Below, one piece after another: positions 25,545 through 34,615 of a stretch of DNA of 60,686 nt; positions within the stretch are counted from its first letter, which is position 1; each line of letters opens with the position of its first letter. The translations under genes and the position numbers were made by a program. Where the stretch lies: assembly GCA_030698405.1 (NCBI GenBank), contig JAUYMU010000049.1, positions 1 through 60,686 of the forward strand. Reading direction: 5' to 3'. This stretch comes from Bacteroidota bacterium (lineage in GTDB: Bacteria; Bacteroidota; Bacteroidia; Bacteroidales; Prolixibacteraceae). A model generated the notes under the pieces. That model ran no database searches and was not told where the DNA came from. It was given only the letters and a program-made list of their open reading frames with translations.

Positions 25545-26963
25545 ATGTCAAATGAAATAATGAATTTTGATATTGCCTCGGACTCAGGTTCAATCATAAA
25601 GGTAATTGGTGTAGGCGGAGGTGGTGGAAATGCGGTAAATCACATGTACCACCAGGGGATTCGTGATGTGGATTTTATGGTTTGCAATACCGATTCACAA
25701 GCATTGGTAAACAGCCCGGTTCCGTTCAAGGTTCAACTGGGGTCGTCGCTCACCGAAGGGCGCGGCGCCGGAAATAAACCCGAAACCGGTCGCGATGCTG
25801 CCATCGAAAATATTGAAGATGTAAAAAAGATACTGGGCAGCAATACGAAAATGGTTTTCATTACTGCCGGAATGGGCGGTGGAACAGGTACAGGTGGCGC
25901 TCCGGTAATTGCGCAGGCAGCCAGAGAATTGGGCATCCTGACAGTTGGAATTGTGACCATTCCTTTCCGTAACGAAGGTCGCCGCCGCATCAAGCAAGCC
26001 ATTGACGGGATTGCAGCCATGGAAACGCATGTTGATTCGCTGCTGGTGATCAACAACGAACGCATCCGCGAAATGTACGGCGATTTTAAAATCTCGGACG
26101 CCTTTGCAAAAGCCGATAATATTCTGGCTACCGCTGCAAAAGGAATTGCAGAGATCATTACTGTTCCCGGCTACATTAACGTTGACTTTGCCGATGTTGA
26201 AACGGTGATGCGCAACAGTGGTGTCGCCCTCATGGGAACCGGTGTTGCTTCAGGAGTAAACCGCGCTTTGATTGCCGTTGAAGAAGCTTTGAATTCGCCG
26301 TTGCTGAACAACAACGACATTTTGGGTGCACGCAATATTTTGCTGAACATTACATCAGGATCAGAAGAAATTACCATGGACGAAATTGGCGAAATCACCG
26401 ATTTTATTCAGGAAAAGGCCGGAAATTCTGCCGATTTAATCTGGGGAAATGGAGTTGACGAGGAATTGGGCGACAAGATTTCGGTAACAATTATTGCTAC
26501 CGGTTTCAGCACAAGCAGTATTCCTGAAATGGCAATGAACCAAAATCAGGAAAAAACCTATCATACACTGAGTGATGAAATTCAGGGGAATAATTCTTCA
26601 GCCAGGTCGGAAATAAAACCTTCGCTTGAAAATGAATTGTACGGTTCGAAGAATGTGAAGCAAAAAACATTCGAATTTGAGATAAACACCAGCGTGTTCG
26701 ACGAGTTTGAAGAACTGTACGGAAATAATCCCAAAAAGGAAACCTTCAACCAGGTAAACGAGCCGGTTGATTATACCCAAACAACTGAAGAAGCGGTAGA
26801 TGAACTGGAAAATATTCCTGCTTACCGTCGGAAAAATCTTCGGTTTTCAGGGTTTAAAAAAAAAGTTGAAGAAAAATTCTCCAGATTTTCTATTTCGCCC
26901 GATGAAAATAATGATGTAATTTTACGTGACAATAATTCATACCTTCACGACAACGTTGACTAA
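25545..26963 (+). CDS. ftsZ: FtsZ paralog 2, canonical Bacteroidota type
   Basis: A 472-residue tubulin-like GTPase that forms the Z-ring. It has GVGGGGGNAVNHMY, NTDSQAL, GMGGGTGTG and T7 loop NVDFAD followed by VETVMRNSGVALMGTG, all close to the usual sequence. A linker of about 100 residues leads to IPAYRRKNLRF (about 423-433), the conserved C-terminal peptide that binds FtsA and other partners. A further tail of about 40 residues follows (FKKKVEEKFSRF and an acidic end), longer than in many FtsZ. Probably co-transcribed with paralog 1 and the YqeY gene. Confidence 0.95.
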   Translation: MSNEIMNFDIASDSGSIIKVIGVGGGGGNAVNHMYHQGIRDVDFMVCNTDSQALVNSPVPFKVQLGSSLTEGRGAGNKPETGRDAAIENIEDVKKILGSNTKMVFITAGMGGGTGTGGAPVIAQAARELGILTVGIVTIPFRNEGRRRIKQAIDGIAAMETHVDSLLVINNERIREMYGDFKISDAFAKADNILATAAKGIAEIITVPGYINVDFADVETVMRNSGVALMGTGVASGVNRALIAVEEALNSPLLNNNDILGARNILLNITSGSEEITMDEIGEITDFIQEKAGNSADLIWGNGVDEELGDKISVTIIATGFSTSSIPEMAMNQNQEKTYHTLSDEIQGNNSSARSEIKPSLENELYGSKNVKQKTFEFEINTSVFDEFEELYGNNPKKETFNQVNEPVDYTQTTEEAVDELENIPAYRRKNLRFSGFKKKVEEKFSRFSISPDENNDVILRDNNSYLHDNVD

Positions 26964-26975
26964 TAAAATACGAAT

Positions 26976-27425
26976 ATGAATCTATTTGATCAGATAAGCA
27001 GTGACATTTTAACCGCCATGAAAGCCCGTGAAAAGGAAAAACTTGAGGCTTTGCGCGGAATTAAAAAAGTAATGATCGAAGCAAAATCAGCGGCTGGGGC
27101 AACCGGCGAGCTGACAGATCAGGAAGTGCTGAAGATTATCCAGAAACTGGCCAAACAGGGAACTGACTCTGCTACTATTTACAAGGAACAGGGCCGCGAT
27201 AGTCTGTATGAACAGGAAATGTTTCAGGTAAAAGTTTTCGAAACCTACCTTCCTGTAAAAATGTCGGATGCTGAGTTAACGGGCGTCGTTCAGTCGATTA
27301 TTACTGAAATTGGCGCTACCAGCATTAAGGAGATGGGAAAAGTAATGGGAATCGCCTCTAAAAAGCTGGCTGGTCTGGCTGATGGAAAAGATATTTCAGA
27401 AAAGGTAAAAGAGCTGTTAAGCTAA
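26976..27425 (+). CDS. GatB/YqeY domain-containing protein
   Basis: A 149-residue helical protein of the YqeY family, which resembles the tail domain of the GatB subunit of tRNA-dependent amidotransferase and may bind tRNA. Visible pattern: LRGIKKVMIEAKS, EVLKIIQKLAKQ, YLPVKMSDAEL, and MGKVMGIASKKLAG near the end. It commonly follows ftsZ in Bacteroidota, 12 bp downstream here, and appears to be the last gene of the dcw transcript before a strong hairpin terminator. Confidence 0.92.
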   Translation: MNLFDQISSDILTAMKAREKEKLEALRGIKKVMIEAKSAAGATGELTDQEVLKIIQKLAKQGTDSATIYKEQGRDSLYEQEMFQVKVFETYLPVKMSDAELTGVVQSIITEIGATSIKEMGKVMGIASKKLAGLADGKDISEKVKELLS

Positions 27426-27475
27426 AAATACAATGTCTAACCTGAGAATTCATAGGTATAGACATTTACGGTAAA

Positions 27476-27509
27476 CAAAGAAAGCGGGTTGAATGGCTCG
27501 CTTTCTTTG
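27476..27509 (+). terminator. Terminator after the dcw cluster
   Basis: A perfect 11-bp stem CAAAGAAAGCG (27476-27486) / CGCTTTCTTTG (27499-27509) with a 12-base loop, ending in a T-rich arm. It lies 50 bp after the YqeY gene. The rest of the gap up to 27669 shows only very short open frames and no recognisable gene. Confidence 0.75.
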
Positions 27510-27669
27510 TTTGGTTATCTTTTATTGCATCAAGGAATCCAATAAAGGAAAGCGCTTCAACAAAATCAGTTCAGAATAACCTGTTAATGACATTTCAAAG
27601 GGAAATTGAAAAGGTTGGCAGGTTGAAAACAAAATGAATAAAGATTATTTGAAATATTTTCTCGATTTA

Positions 27670-27701
27670 TTGCAGTAAAATTAACTAATAGCTTAACTTT
27701 G
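27670..27701 (+). promoter_or_regulatory. Promoter of the Xre/SecB-like operon
   Basis: TAACTTTG at 27694-27701 is a perfect -7 element (TAnnTTTG) and TTG at 27670-27672 lies 21 bases before it, a normal spacing for the Bacteroidota -33/-7 promoter. Transcription would start near 27707, within the possible first codons of the small frame that follows. Confidence 0.6.
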
Positions 27702-27856
27702 TGACCCGAAAGTTGATAAAATACAACACTGATCAATTTAAAAAGGAGTTTTCTGAACTGCAAAGCTCCCTTGTAGAAATCTATTTTGATGTAGAAAATC
27801 CAAGAGATTTTCAAAATTACTCCACACATCAAAAAGGTAAAAAGAAATCAAGATGA
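27701..27856 (+). CDS. Small 51-codon frame, unknown, possibly the toxin-position gene of a TAC-like locus
   Basis: The frame runs from GTG 27701 to TGA 27854-27856 and overlaps the next gene by ATGA (27853-27856). It is Lys/Glu/Ser-rich with FKKEFSELQSSLVEIYFDVE and a basic tail KGKKKS. The ATGA coupling and protein-like composition favour translation. Against it, the perfect -7 element TAACTTTG ends on the GTG, so that start could not be in the mRNA; TTG at 27713 would be the alternative, giving 47 residues. It matches no toxin family known to me, and could instead be leader sequence. Confidence 0.35.
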   Translation: MTRKLIKYNTDQFKKEFSELQSSLVEIYFDVENPRDFQNYSTHQKGKKKSR

Positions 27857-28326
27857 CCAAACCATTATCAACATCATTGAAAACATTAAAACCTACCACT
27901 ATGAGTTTTGAAAACGAACAGATGGTGAATGAGTTAGAATCTTTGTTGTCATTCAATAACAAAGAAGAGAAAATGGAACTTGAGGCAGAATTGCTTCACC
28001 TAAAATTCATAAAAGTAATCGAGGAGGCCATGAAGCTTGAGGGCATTTCAAAAGCCGAAATTGCGGCTCAGCTTGCTACTTCAAAAAGTTATATCACTCA
28101 ACTTTTTTCGGGCGATAAACTTTTAAACATGAAAATGCTGGCCAGATTACAGCAAGTTCTGGACATTAGTTTTCAAATTGATGCAGAACGTAAAAAGCCT
28201 GTATTTAAAGCAGTTGATTGTGGTGTATTTAAAACAACCTATACACTCAATAGCATCAATCCTCATATGAAAGGCTTAAAATATAGAATAAACACCACCG
28301 AATCGAAATTAAAACTGGTAGGATAA
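27853..28326 (+). CDS. Xre-family helix-turn-helix protein, antitoxin-like
   Basis: A 157-residue protein. Residues about 55-115 form an Xre-type helix-turn-helix (GISKAEIAAQLATSKSYITQLFSG, LLNMKMLARLQQVLDI in parts). The acidic N-terminal region is helical, and a C-terminal tail of about 40 residues follows the DNA-binding domain. A second start at ATG 27901 is possible. It is 2 bp from the SecB-like gene. In toxin-antitoxin-chaperone systems the antitoxin is an Xre protein with a C-terminal chaperone-addiction tail; this arrangement fits, but the role is inferred from layout. Confidence 0.7.
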   Translation: MTKPLSTSLKTLKPTTMSFENEQMVNELESLLSFNNKEEKMELEAELLHLKFIKVIEEAMKLEGISKAEIAAQLATSKSYITQLFSGDKLLNMKMLARLQQVLDISFQIDAERKKPVFKAVDCGVFKTTYTLNSINPHMKGLKYRINTTESKLKLVG

Positions 28327-28328
28327 TC

Positions 28329-28778
28329 ATGCATGCACATAAATCGACCTTAATACTCGAAGAATCATATATTATCGCAAGCAATATTTTGTCAGTACCT
28401 GAGCCTGATGATTTCGCGGGTAAATTGAATGATTTTTCTATTGATATTGACTTTGATGTCTTCACTAATGAGATAGATCAAGATGTTCGGAGAATTGTTG
28501 TAAGTGTACAAGGAAACGACCAGGAAAATCCTGTGCCTGGTTATTGTTTTAGCATTGTAGCTCAGGGGGCATTCAATTACGATAAGACGATAAAAGTGAG
28601 CAAGAAAGAAAAAGATACCCTTCTTACCCATTCAGCTATCCCACTGGTTATAGGACAAATCAGGAGCTATTTATCTTCGTTAACAGCTCATGGACCATTT
28701 GGTATTTATTTGCTCCCAGCTATTGATATGAATGATTTATTAAAGCAAAAGGCACAAATTGCAGCAAAAGAAGATTAG
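28329..28778 (+). CDS. SecB-like chaperone
   Basis: A 149-residue protein. The central and C-terminal parts follow the SecB pattern: a strand ending in IVAQGAFNYD (SecB has a similar QGGIF-type strand), then HSAIPLVIGQIRSYLSSLT, and GPFGIYLLPAIDMNDLL in place of FPQLNLAPVNFDAL. SecB proteins hold unfolded clients; SecB-like ones in toxin-antitoxin-chaperone loci protect the antitoxin. Since most Bacteroidota lack a housekeeping SecB and this gene is directly after an Xre gene, the dedicated role is favoured (inference). Alternative: an uncharacterised family with similar strand order. Confidence 0.6.
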   Translation: MHAHKSTLILEESYIIASNILSVPEPDDFAGKLNDFSIDIDFDVFTNEIDQDVRRIVVSVQGNDQENPVPGYCFSIVAQGAFNYDKTIKVSKKEKDTLLTHSAIPLVIGQIRSYLSSLTAHGPFGIYLLPAIDMNDLLKQKAQIAAKED

Positions 28779-28799
28779 CTATAAAATACAATGCAAAAA

Positions 28800-28831
28800 A
28801 AGAGGCTGTTCTCATTCGAAAACAGCCTCTT
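28800..28831. terminator. Bidirectional terminator between the SecB-like gene and guaB
   Basis: An 11-bp stem AAGAGGCTGTT (28800-28810) / AACAGCCTCTT (28821-28831) with a 10-base loop, preceded by an A-run, in the 69-bp gap between two converging genes. It can serve both strands. Confidence 0.75.
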
Positions 28832-28847
28832 CCAATAAATATAAGTT

Positions 28848-30344
28848 CTAAATATTTGTATCCTTCAAAATCACATCGTGTGCCCCACCCTCGATGATGC
28901 TGGTAGAGGAAACGAGTGTGATTTTTGCGTTCTTTTCAAGATCCGGTAAGCTGAGTGCACCGCAGCTAACCATGGTCGAAATGATCTTCCCAACAGTAAT
29001 GTCCAGATTGTCTTTCAGTTTTCCGGCGTAAGGAACATAGCTGTCAACACCTTCCTCGAATTTGAGGCTTTCGTTGCCACCCATGTCATAGCGTTGCCAG
29101 TTGCGCGCACGGTTTGACCCTTCACCCCAGTATTCTTTTACGTAGCTATTGCCGATTTTAAGCTTCTTGGTAGGGCTTTCATCGAAACGTGCAAAGTACC
29201 GTCCCATCATGATAAAGTCTGCTCCCATGGCCAAAGCCAGCACCATGTGGTAATCCTGCACAATGCCGCCATCAGAACAAATCGGTACATAAATACCGGT
29301 TTGCTGAAAGTATTCGTCACGTGCTTCGGCAACTTCAATCAGCGAAGTAGCTTGTCCACGTCCTATACCTTTTTGTTCGCGGGTAATACAAATTGAGCCA
29401 CCCCCAATACCAACTTTCACGAAATCGGCACCTGCTTCAACCAAATACAGAAATCCGTCTTTATCGACCACGTTTCCGGCGCCAACTTTTACTTTTCCGT
29501 TGTATTTTGTTTTGATGAATTCAATGGTTTCCTTCTGCCATTCTGAAAATCCGTCGGAAGAGTCGATGCATAAAATATCGGCGCCAGCTTCAACCAATTG
29601 CGGAACTCTTTCTTTATAATCGCGCGTGTTGATACCTGCACCAACCAATAATTTTTTATTCGGATCGAGCAATTCGTTAGGGTTTTCTTTGTGTTCGTCG
29701 TAATCTTTCCTGAAAACAAAGTATTGCAGATTTTGGTCTTTGTCGATAATAGGAAGCGTATTGAGTTTGTGCTCCCAAATGATGTCGTTTGCTTCGGTCA
29801 GCGAAATACCCAACTGCCCGGTTACCACTTTCGAAAAAGGTGTCATAAACTCATTGATGCTTGTGCCCAGATTGTCTTTGGTTTCGCGGTAATCGCGGCT
29901 GGTAACTATGCCAAGAAACTTTCCGTTAGAAGTTCCTGTTTCTGTAATACCAATGGTTGAATGGCCTGTTCTGGCTTTCAGTGCAATTACGTCGCCAAGT
30001 GTGTTATCGGGTTTCAGGTTTGCATCGCTAACAACAAATCCGGCTTTGAATTTTTTTACTTTTCTTACCATCTCAACTTGCGGTTCGATGGGCTGCGATC
30101 CGAAAATAAATGACAGGCCACCGTTTTTGGCCAATGCAATTGCCATTTTGTGATCGGATACAGATTGCATGATGGCTGAAACAAATGGAACATTCAGCTC
30201 CAATTCGGGAGCCGACCCTTTGTGGTATCTTACAAGCGGTGTTTTTAACGAAACATTGTCGGGATGACATTCTTTGGTTGTTAACCCCGGAATTAAAAGG
30301 TATTCGTTAAATGTTCTGGAAACATGGTTGAAATATCGAGCCAT
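28848..30344 (-). CDS. guaB: IMP dehydrogenase GuaB
   Basis: A 498-residue enzyme oxidising IMP to XMP with NAD, the committed step to GMP. It has the TIM barrel ([18 protein letters not shown]), a pair of CBS domains around residues 95-220, the phosphate-binding and catalytic loop [15 protein letters not shown], and flap region RYDMGG or similar at about 420. In most IMPDHs the loop reads GIGPGSICTTR; the P-to-G and T-to-I changes are noted as a variant. It follows the PpiD-like gene by 10 bp and is likely the last gene of that transcript. Confidence 0.92.
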   Translation of the reverse strand: MARYFNHVSRTFNEYLLIPGLTTKECHPDNVSLKTPLVRYHKGSAPELELNVPFVSAIMQSVSDHKMAIALAKNGGLSFIFGSQPIEPQVEMVRKVKKFKAGFVVSDANLKPDNTLGDVIALKARTGHSTIGITETGTSNGKFLGIVTSRDYRETKDNLGTSINEFMTPFSKVVTGQLGISLTEANDIIWEHKLNTLPIIDKDQNLQYFVFRKDYDEHKENPNELLDPNKKLLVGAGINTRDYKERVPQLVEAGADILCIDSSDGFSEWQKETIEFIKTKYNGKVKVGAGNVVDKDGFLYLVEAGADFVKVGIGGGSICITREQKGIGRGQATSLIEVAEARDEYFQQTGIYVPICSDGGIVQDYHMVLALAMGADFIMMGRYFARFDESPTKKLKIGNSYVKEYWGEGSNRARNWQRYDMGGNESLKFEEGVDSYVPYAGKLKDNLDITVGKIISTMVSCGALSLPDLEKNAKITLVSSTSIIEGGAHDVILKDTNI

Positions 30345-30354
30345 ATCGTTTCTA

Positions 30355-32472
30355 TTAATAGAATTTTGATCGTCTGTCTTCGATATCGGCCAGCTTTTTT
30401 AGGCTTTCGAAAACCTGCGAGCCGGCTCTGTAATTCAAAGCTTGTGCAAGTCTGGTTTTTTCACCTTTCAGGTCGTCGCCGGGATTAGTAACAATAGCAG
30501 TTACCTTTGCCAGGTAAACACCATTAATACCCTGTATTGGTTCTGAAATTTTGTTTTCAGGAAGACTGGAAACTGTTCCAACTATTGCAGGTTCAAATCC
30601 GGCAACCGGAATTGAATATGTATCGAAGTTTAAGTTGGTCGCTTCATTCACAACGACTGATAGTTTTGAAGCGACATTTTCGAGACTGGTTTCTCCTGAA
30701 GCTGCCTCTTTCATTTTGGCTGCAAGCAACTGAGCTTTCTTCTCTTTCCGTACAGCAAGGTCAACAAGGATTTTAGCTTCTTCAAAAGTTGAAACTCCTT
30801 CTTCTGTTGCTTCTGTCAACATGCTGATCACGAATTTATTTCCAAACTCAAAAATTGAGGAGCCTTCATTATTTACCAAAATCTTACCTTTATCAGCAGT
30901 GAAAGCTGCACGAACCAATTGTCTCGATGATTCAAGACCAACAACTTCGCGATCATTTTCTTTCAAAGTGGCAATCCGTTTGTTCAGTTTTTGTTCCAGA
31001 ACAGCTTTGTTAAAACTTTCAGAATCTGGATTTTCACTTGCAAACTTGCTGGTTTCACCATATATTTTCTGGTAAGTGTCGGTGCTTGGTTCAACATTTC
31101 TTGAAAGTGTTGCAATTCGAACCTGATTGATTTCTTTTCCTTTTTTTGTTGGTTTAATAAGGTGCAATCCAAACTGAGTACCGGCAACGTAAAGTTTATT
31201 GACTTCACCATTGAAAGCTGCTTCCTCAAATTCAGGAACCATTTGTTTGCGTTTAAACCAACCAAGATCGCCGCCTTTTGAAGCCGAGCCCGGATCGCCT
31301 GAATATTTCATGGCCAGTTCGCTAAAGCTTGCTCCGTTTTCGATCAGCTTTTTAAGACTATCAACCAAAGCCTGTGCCTGTGGCGCACCACCAACAGTTT
31401 GCGGATTAATTAGTATATGGCTTGCCTGAACTGAGTCGGGTAAAAGTTTAAACTGATCAACTTTCGCCAGTTTGTATGCATTGTTTTCAAAATATGGTCC
31501 GTAAGTGTCGCCTGGCTGAGCAGCGAAAGCCCATTCAGCCAATTCAGGAGCCAATTCTTCTTTTTTGAAAAATGACGGATCAAACCGTGTTTCCGAATTT
31601 ACATTGATGTATTGTTCGTTGTCCTGAACGGTAGCAAATTCTGCTTTGCTGTCGGTAATCCATTTTTGGGTAGCAGTATTGTCAGCTGCTGATGGGAGTA
31701 CATCAAAAGTGATGTATTCTATTTTGCGGGTTTTTTCCTGTTTGTATTGTTCCTTGTTTTTGTTGTAGTATTCCTTTAATTCGCTGTCGGTAACTTTTAC
31801 CGCACTATCAGCAACCGAAGAATAGTTTAAAGCGATGAACTGGAAATTAGCATTTTTGTTCCTTGCTTCCAGGCTTTTCTTAGCTTCTTCAGAAGTGACA
31901 TACAAACCTTTTGAAACCAGATTGTTGTATTTTGAACGAAGTTTATCCTGCATTATTTGGTTTTCGATATACAACCAATACGATTTTTGCTGTGGAGAAG
32001 CATTGATATCAAGCGATTTTAAAAACTGAAGGATACTTGATTTATCAACTTCACCTGTTTGCTGATTTCTGAAAAGTTGCTGAATGATCTGATGGGGATT
32101 GTTTCCCTGAACCATGTCGAATAATTCGTCGGAACCAACTGTGAGGCCCAAATTCTCAGATGCTTTTCCCAAAATATTTTCCTGAAGCATTCCCTGCCAC
32201 ACTTGTTCCCTGATTTGTTCCCAGGTAGCTTCATCTATTTGGGTTTGCTGGGTATTCATCTTGTAAATCTCGGCAAGCTCTTCTACTTTCTTCTGAAATT
32301 GCGGATATTGCACTGATTCCCCGTCAATTTCAGCAATTTTCATTTGACTGGGTTTCATTAAGTTGCTTCCTGAACTCAGCATGTCGCCCAGAATAAATGC
32401 ACCTAAGGCAAGACCGATCACGATCGCTACCATTAAACTTCCCCGATTCCTTATGTTCTGTAATGTGGCCAT
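30355..32472 (-). CDS. ppiD: PpiD/SurA-type peptidylprolyl isomerase
   Basis: A 705-residue periplasmic chaperone anchored by one N-terminal transmembrane helix (residues 12-33, [17 protein letters not shown]). A SurA_N-like chaperone region follows (about 45-200), then a parvulin rotamase domain (about 345-440: [36 protein letters not shown]). It assists folding of exported and outer-membrane proteins. It belongs to the minus-strand envelope cluster with lptC and the CNNM protein. Confidence 0.9.
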   Translation of the reverse strand: MATLQNIRNRGSLMVAIVIGLALGAFILGDMLSSGSNLMKPSQMKIAEIDGESVQYPQFQKKVEELAEIYKMNTQQTQIDEATWEQIREQVWQGMLQENILGKASENLGLTVGSDELFDMVQGNNPHQIIQQLFRNQQTGEVDKSSILQFLKSLDINASPQQKSYWLYIENQIMQDKLRSKYNNLVSKGLYVTSEEAKKSLEARNKNANFQFIALNYSSVADSAVKVTDSELKEYYNKNKEQYKQEKTRKIEYITFDVLPSAADNTATQKWITDSKAEFATVQDNEQYINVNSETRFDPSFFKKEELAPELAEWAFAAQPGDTYGPYFENNAYKLAKVDQFKLLPDSVQASHILINPQTVGGAPQAQALVDSLKKLIENGASFSELAMKYSGDPGSASKGGDLGWFKRKQMVPEFEEAAFNGEVNKLYVAGTQFGLHLIKPTKKGKEINQVRIATLSRNVEPSTDTYQKIYGETSKFASENPDSESFNKAVLEQKLNKRIATLKENDREVVGLESSRQLVRAAFTADKGKILVNNEGSSIFEFGNKFVISMLTEATEEGVSTFEEAKILVDLAVRKEKKAQLLAAKMKEAASGETSLENVASKLSVVVNEATNLNFDTYSIPVAGFEPAIVGTVSSLPENKISEPIQGINGVYLAKVTAIVTNPGDDLKGEKTRLAQALNYRAGSQVFESLKKLADIEDRRSKFY

Positions 32473-32567
32473 TGACTTTTAGTTATTTTATAATAATTAT
32501 TTGTTTGATTTTTCGAGGTACGAAGATAATAATTTTCAATATTAAACCTCCGAATTCAATTTTTATT

Positions 32568-33839
32568 TTAGTTATTGTCCAATATATTAAGGTGTACCAG
32601 CTCAATTTTAGTATTGCTCGCCTTTAATATTTTGAAGCGGTACTGACCGATGTTAATCACGCTGTTTATTTTCGGAATACTTTGGTAATTGAAGAGGATA
32701 AAGCCAGCCAGTGTCTCGAAATTTTCGTTTTCAGGAAAATCGAGATTGAACTTATCGTTTATTTCATCGAGCTCAACTCGGCCCGAGAATACGAACTCAT
32801 TCGGCGAGATTTGTTTTTCAATCAAATAAACGGTATCATGCTCATCTTCAATTTCCCCGAAAATTTCTTCCAGTATATCTTCACTTGTCACCATTCCTGA
32901 AGTTCCGCCAAATTCATCGACAACAATTGCAATGCTGAGCCGGTGCTGAATAAATTTACCCAAAAGTTTGCTGGCAGGCATGGTTTCAGGAACAATCAAT
33001 ACTTTGCGTAAATTGGTTTTAATGGAATCAGGATTGGTGAAAATGACCGAATGGTGAATGTAGCCTACAATATTGTCGATGTTATCGTCATAAAATATAA
33101 TGCGGGAATAGCCTGTTTCAATAAATTTCTGGTGCAATTCGTCCACAGTGGAGTTGATGTCCAGTGAGACCATTTCTGTTCGTGGCACCATTATCTCGCG
33201 CAGTTTGACTTTCGAAAAATCGAGGGCATTGCGAAATAGTTTAACTTCATTGTCAATTTCTTCTTTGTTCTGCGATACATTGCTGTTGTTTTCCGGCTCA
33301 TTTACAAAATGGTCAAGATCGATCCGGCTAAAAACAATCCTTTCGTTCACATTTTTTATCTCTTCATTTAGAAATATTTTCAAAACTATTTTTGAAATAC
33401 CCATGGTGAATTTGGTAACCGGATAAAACAGAAAATAAAAAAATGAGATCGGAATTGTAAAGAATTTTAGCAGACCATTTGGATTGATCCTGAAAAACAT
33501 TTTAGGAAGATACTCGGCTGTTGCCAGGATAATGATGGTTGAAATAAGTGTTTGTACCAAAAGAACCAGCGAGTTTGGAAGGTATTCATTAAAAACAGGT
33601 TCGAGCAACCGGGCAAAGGCAATACCATAAATAACCAATGCAATGTTATTCCCGATGAGCATAGTGGCAATAAACTGTGCCGGATTTTGCGTGTAAATTG
33701 TAATAAGTTTCGAATACACGAAGTTTTGATTCTTATCAAGTTCGAGCCTGAGTTTGTTGGCCGAGATAAAAGCAATTTCCATTCCGGAGAAAAAGGCTGA
33801 GAAAAAGATGGTAATAAATATGATGAGAAGCAGATCCAT
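32568..33839 (-). CDS. CNNM/CorC-type membrane protein (hemolysin family)
   Basis: A 423-residue protein with an N-terminal CNNM (DUF21) membrane domain of about four transmembrane segments (1-140, FFSAFFSGMEIAFISANKLR), a CBS pair (about 210-335, MVPRTEMVSLD and VVDEFGGTSGMVTSEDILEEI) and a C-terminal CorC_HlyC domain (about 345-423). Members are linked to Mg2+ and other cation transport. It starts 8 bp from the lptC stop on the same strand, so the two are probably co-transcribed. Confidence 0.9.
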   Translation of the reverse strand: MDLLLIIFITIFFSAFFSGMEIAFISANKLRLELDKNQNFVYSKLITIYTQNPAQFIATMLIGNNIALVIYGIAFARLLEPVFNEYLPNSLVLLVQTLISTIIILATAEYLPKMFFRINPNGLLKFFTIPISFFYFLFYPVTKFTMGISKIVLKIFLNEEIKNVNERIVFSRIDLDHFVNEPENNSNVSQNKEEIDNEVKLFRNALDFSKVKLREIMVPRTEMVSLDINSTVDELHQKFIETGYSRIIFYDDNIDNIVGYIHHSVIFTNPDSIKTNLRKVLIVPETMPASKLLGKFIQHRLSIAIVVDEFGGTSGMVTSEDILEEIFGEIEDEHDTVYLIEKQISPNEFVFSGRVELDEINDKFNLDFPENENFETLAGFILFNYQSIPKINSVINIGQYRFKILKASNTKIELVHLNILDNN

Positions 33840-33847
33840 AGGAAGTT

Positions 33848-34456
33848 TTATTTATCATCTACATCAACGTACATTTGGCCTTTCAGGTTCTTTATCTTAT
33901 AGGAAGAAAAATCCTGATCGGATTCAAATCCAACTCCGGTATAAATCTGGTCCTTCTGGATGATCTTAACAAATTGGTCGGAGAAAATTTTGCCCTTTTT
34001 CTGGTCCCATACCAGGTATTCTGTTTTCAAGGTGTCACCTTTCAAGTTTACTGCCACTACATTGTTCTTAACTTCCCACCGATCGTCTGAATCAAAATTT
34101 TTGGCATAAAGTGCATTAATACTTGAAATTACATTCATGTTGGCATCGTATTTAATAATATTAACGCCTAACGGAAATTCGGTATAGGGTTCCTTTTCAT
34201 TATCGTGCCGGAGGAGGATCGGAGTTTGAAGCTTAAACCTTATAACGGTTGAATCGGAGTAAAGCATTTCATAACCTTCGGCTGTAAGACTTGGCACTAT
34301 ATCGGTAACTGAATAAATTTTAACCTTTTCAATATCGTTTGCACAAGAAATGAGCAACCCGCTGATTGCAATAATCAGAGATGCAATTTTTATCTTTTGA
34401 GAAGAATTGTAACTGCCTGATAAATAAAGATTTTTAAAAACTTCCCTGAAGCTCAT
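33848..34456 (-). CDS. lptC: LPS export periplasmic protein LptC
   Basis: A 202-residue LptC-family protein. After a cytoplasmic start and hydrophobic segment (about 24-38) comes LLISCAND, a lipobox-like cysteine, so it may be a lipoprotein instead of the transmembrane form of enterobacteria. The beta-jellyroll region (about 55-195) has NNVVAVNLKGDTLKTEYL and DQIYTGVGFES. LptC bridges LptBFG and LptA in LPS transport. Between it and the upstream TPR gene is a strong hairpin, suggesting a separate promoter. Confidence 0.85.
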   Translation of the reverse strand: MSFREVFKNLYLSGSYNSSQKIKIASLIIAISGLLISCANDIEKVKIYSVTDIVPSLTAEGYEMLYSDSTVIRFKLQTPILLRHDNEKEPYTEFPLGVNIIKYDANMNVISSINALYAKNFDSDDRWEVKNNVVAVNLKGDTLKTEYLVWDQKKGKIFSDQFVKIIQKDQIYTGVGFESDQDFSSYKIKNLKGQMYVDVDDK

Positions 34457-34550
34457 TGTTGTAAAAAAGAAAATCAGAATTAATTAATTCGAATGTGGTT
34501 TTTGCTTCTGATTGATGGGGCAAAGCTATGAATAAAAAGGTAATAAAAGA

Positions 34551-34589
34551 AAAGCATTGCATTTCGGTGAAAAGGAAATGCAATGCTTT
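34551..34589 (-). terminator. Terminator after the TPR gene (minus strand)
   Basis: A perfect 15-bp stem AAAGCATTGCATTTC (34551-34565) / GAAATGCAATGCTTT (34575-34589) with a 9-base loop, and T-rich sequence following on the minus strand. It lies just after the TPR gene stop and before lptC. Confidence 0.75.
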
Positions 34590-34615
34590 CAATATGTCAG
34601 GCAACAATCATGTTG

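Noticed and set aside
27586-27680. Two tiny ATGA-linked frames of 16 and 14 codons before the Xre operon
   Set aside because: Too short to support, upstream of the best promoter, and without similarity to anything known.
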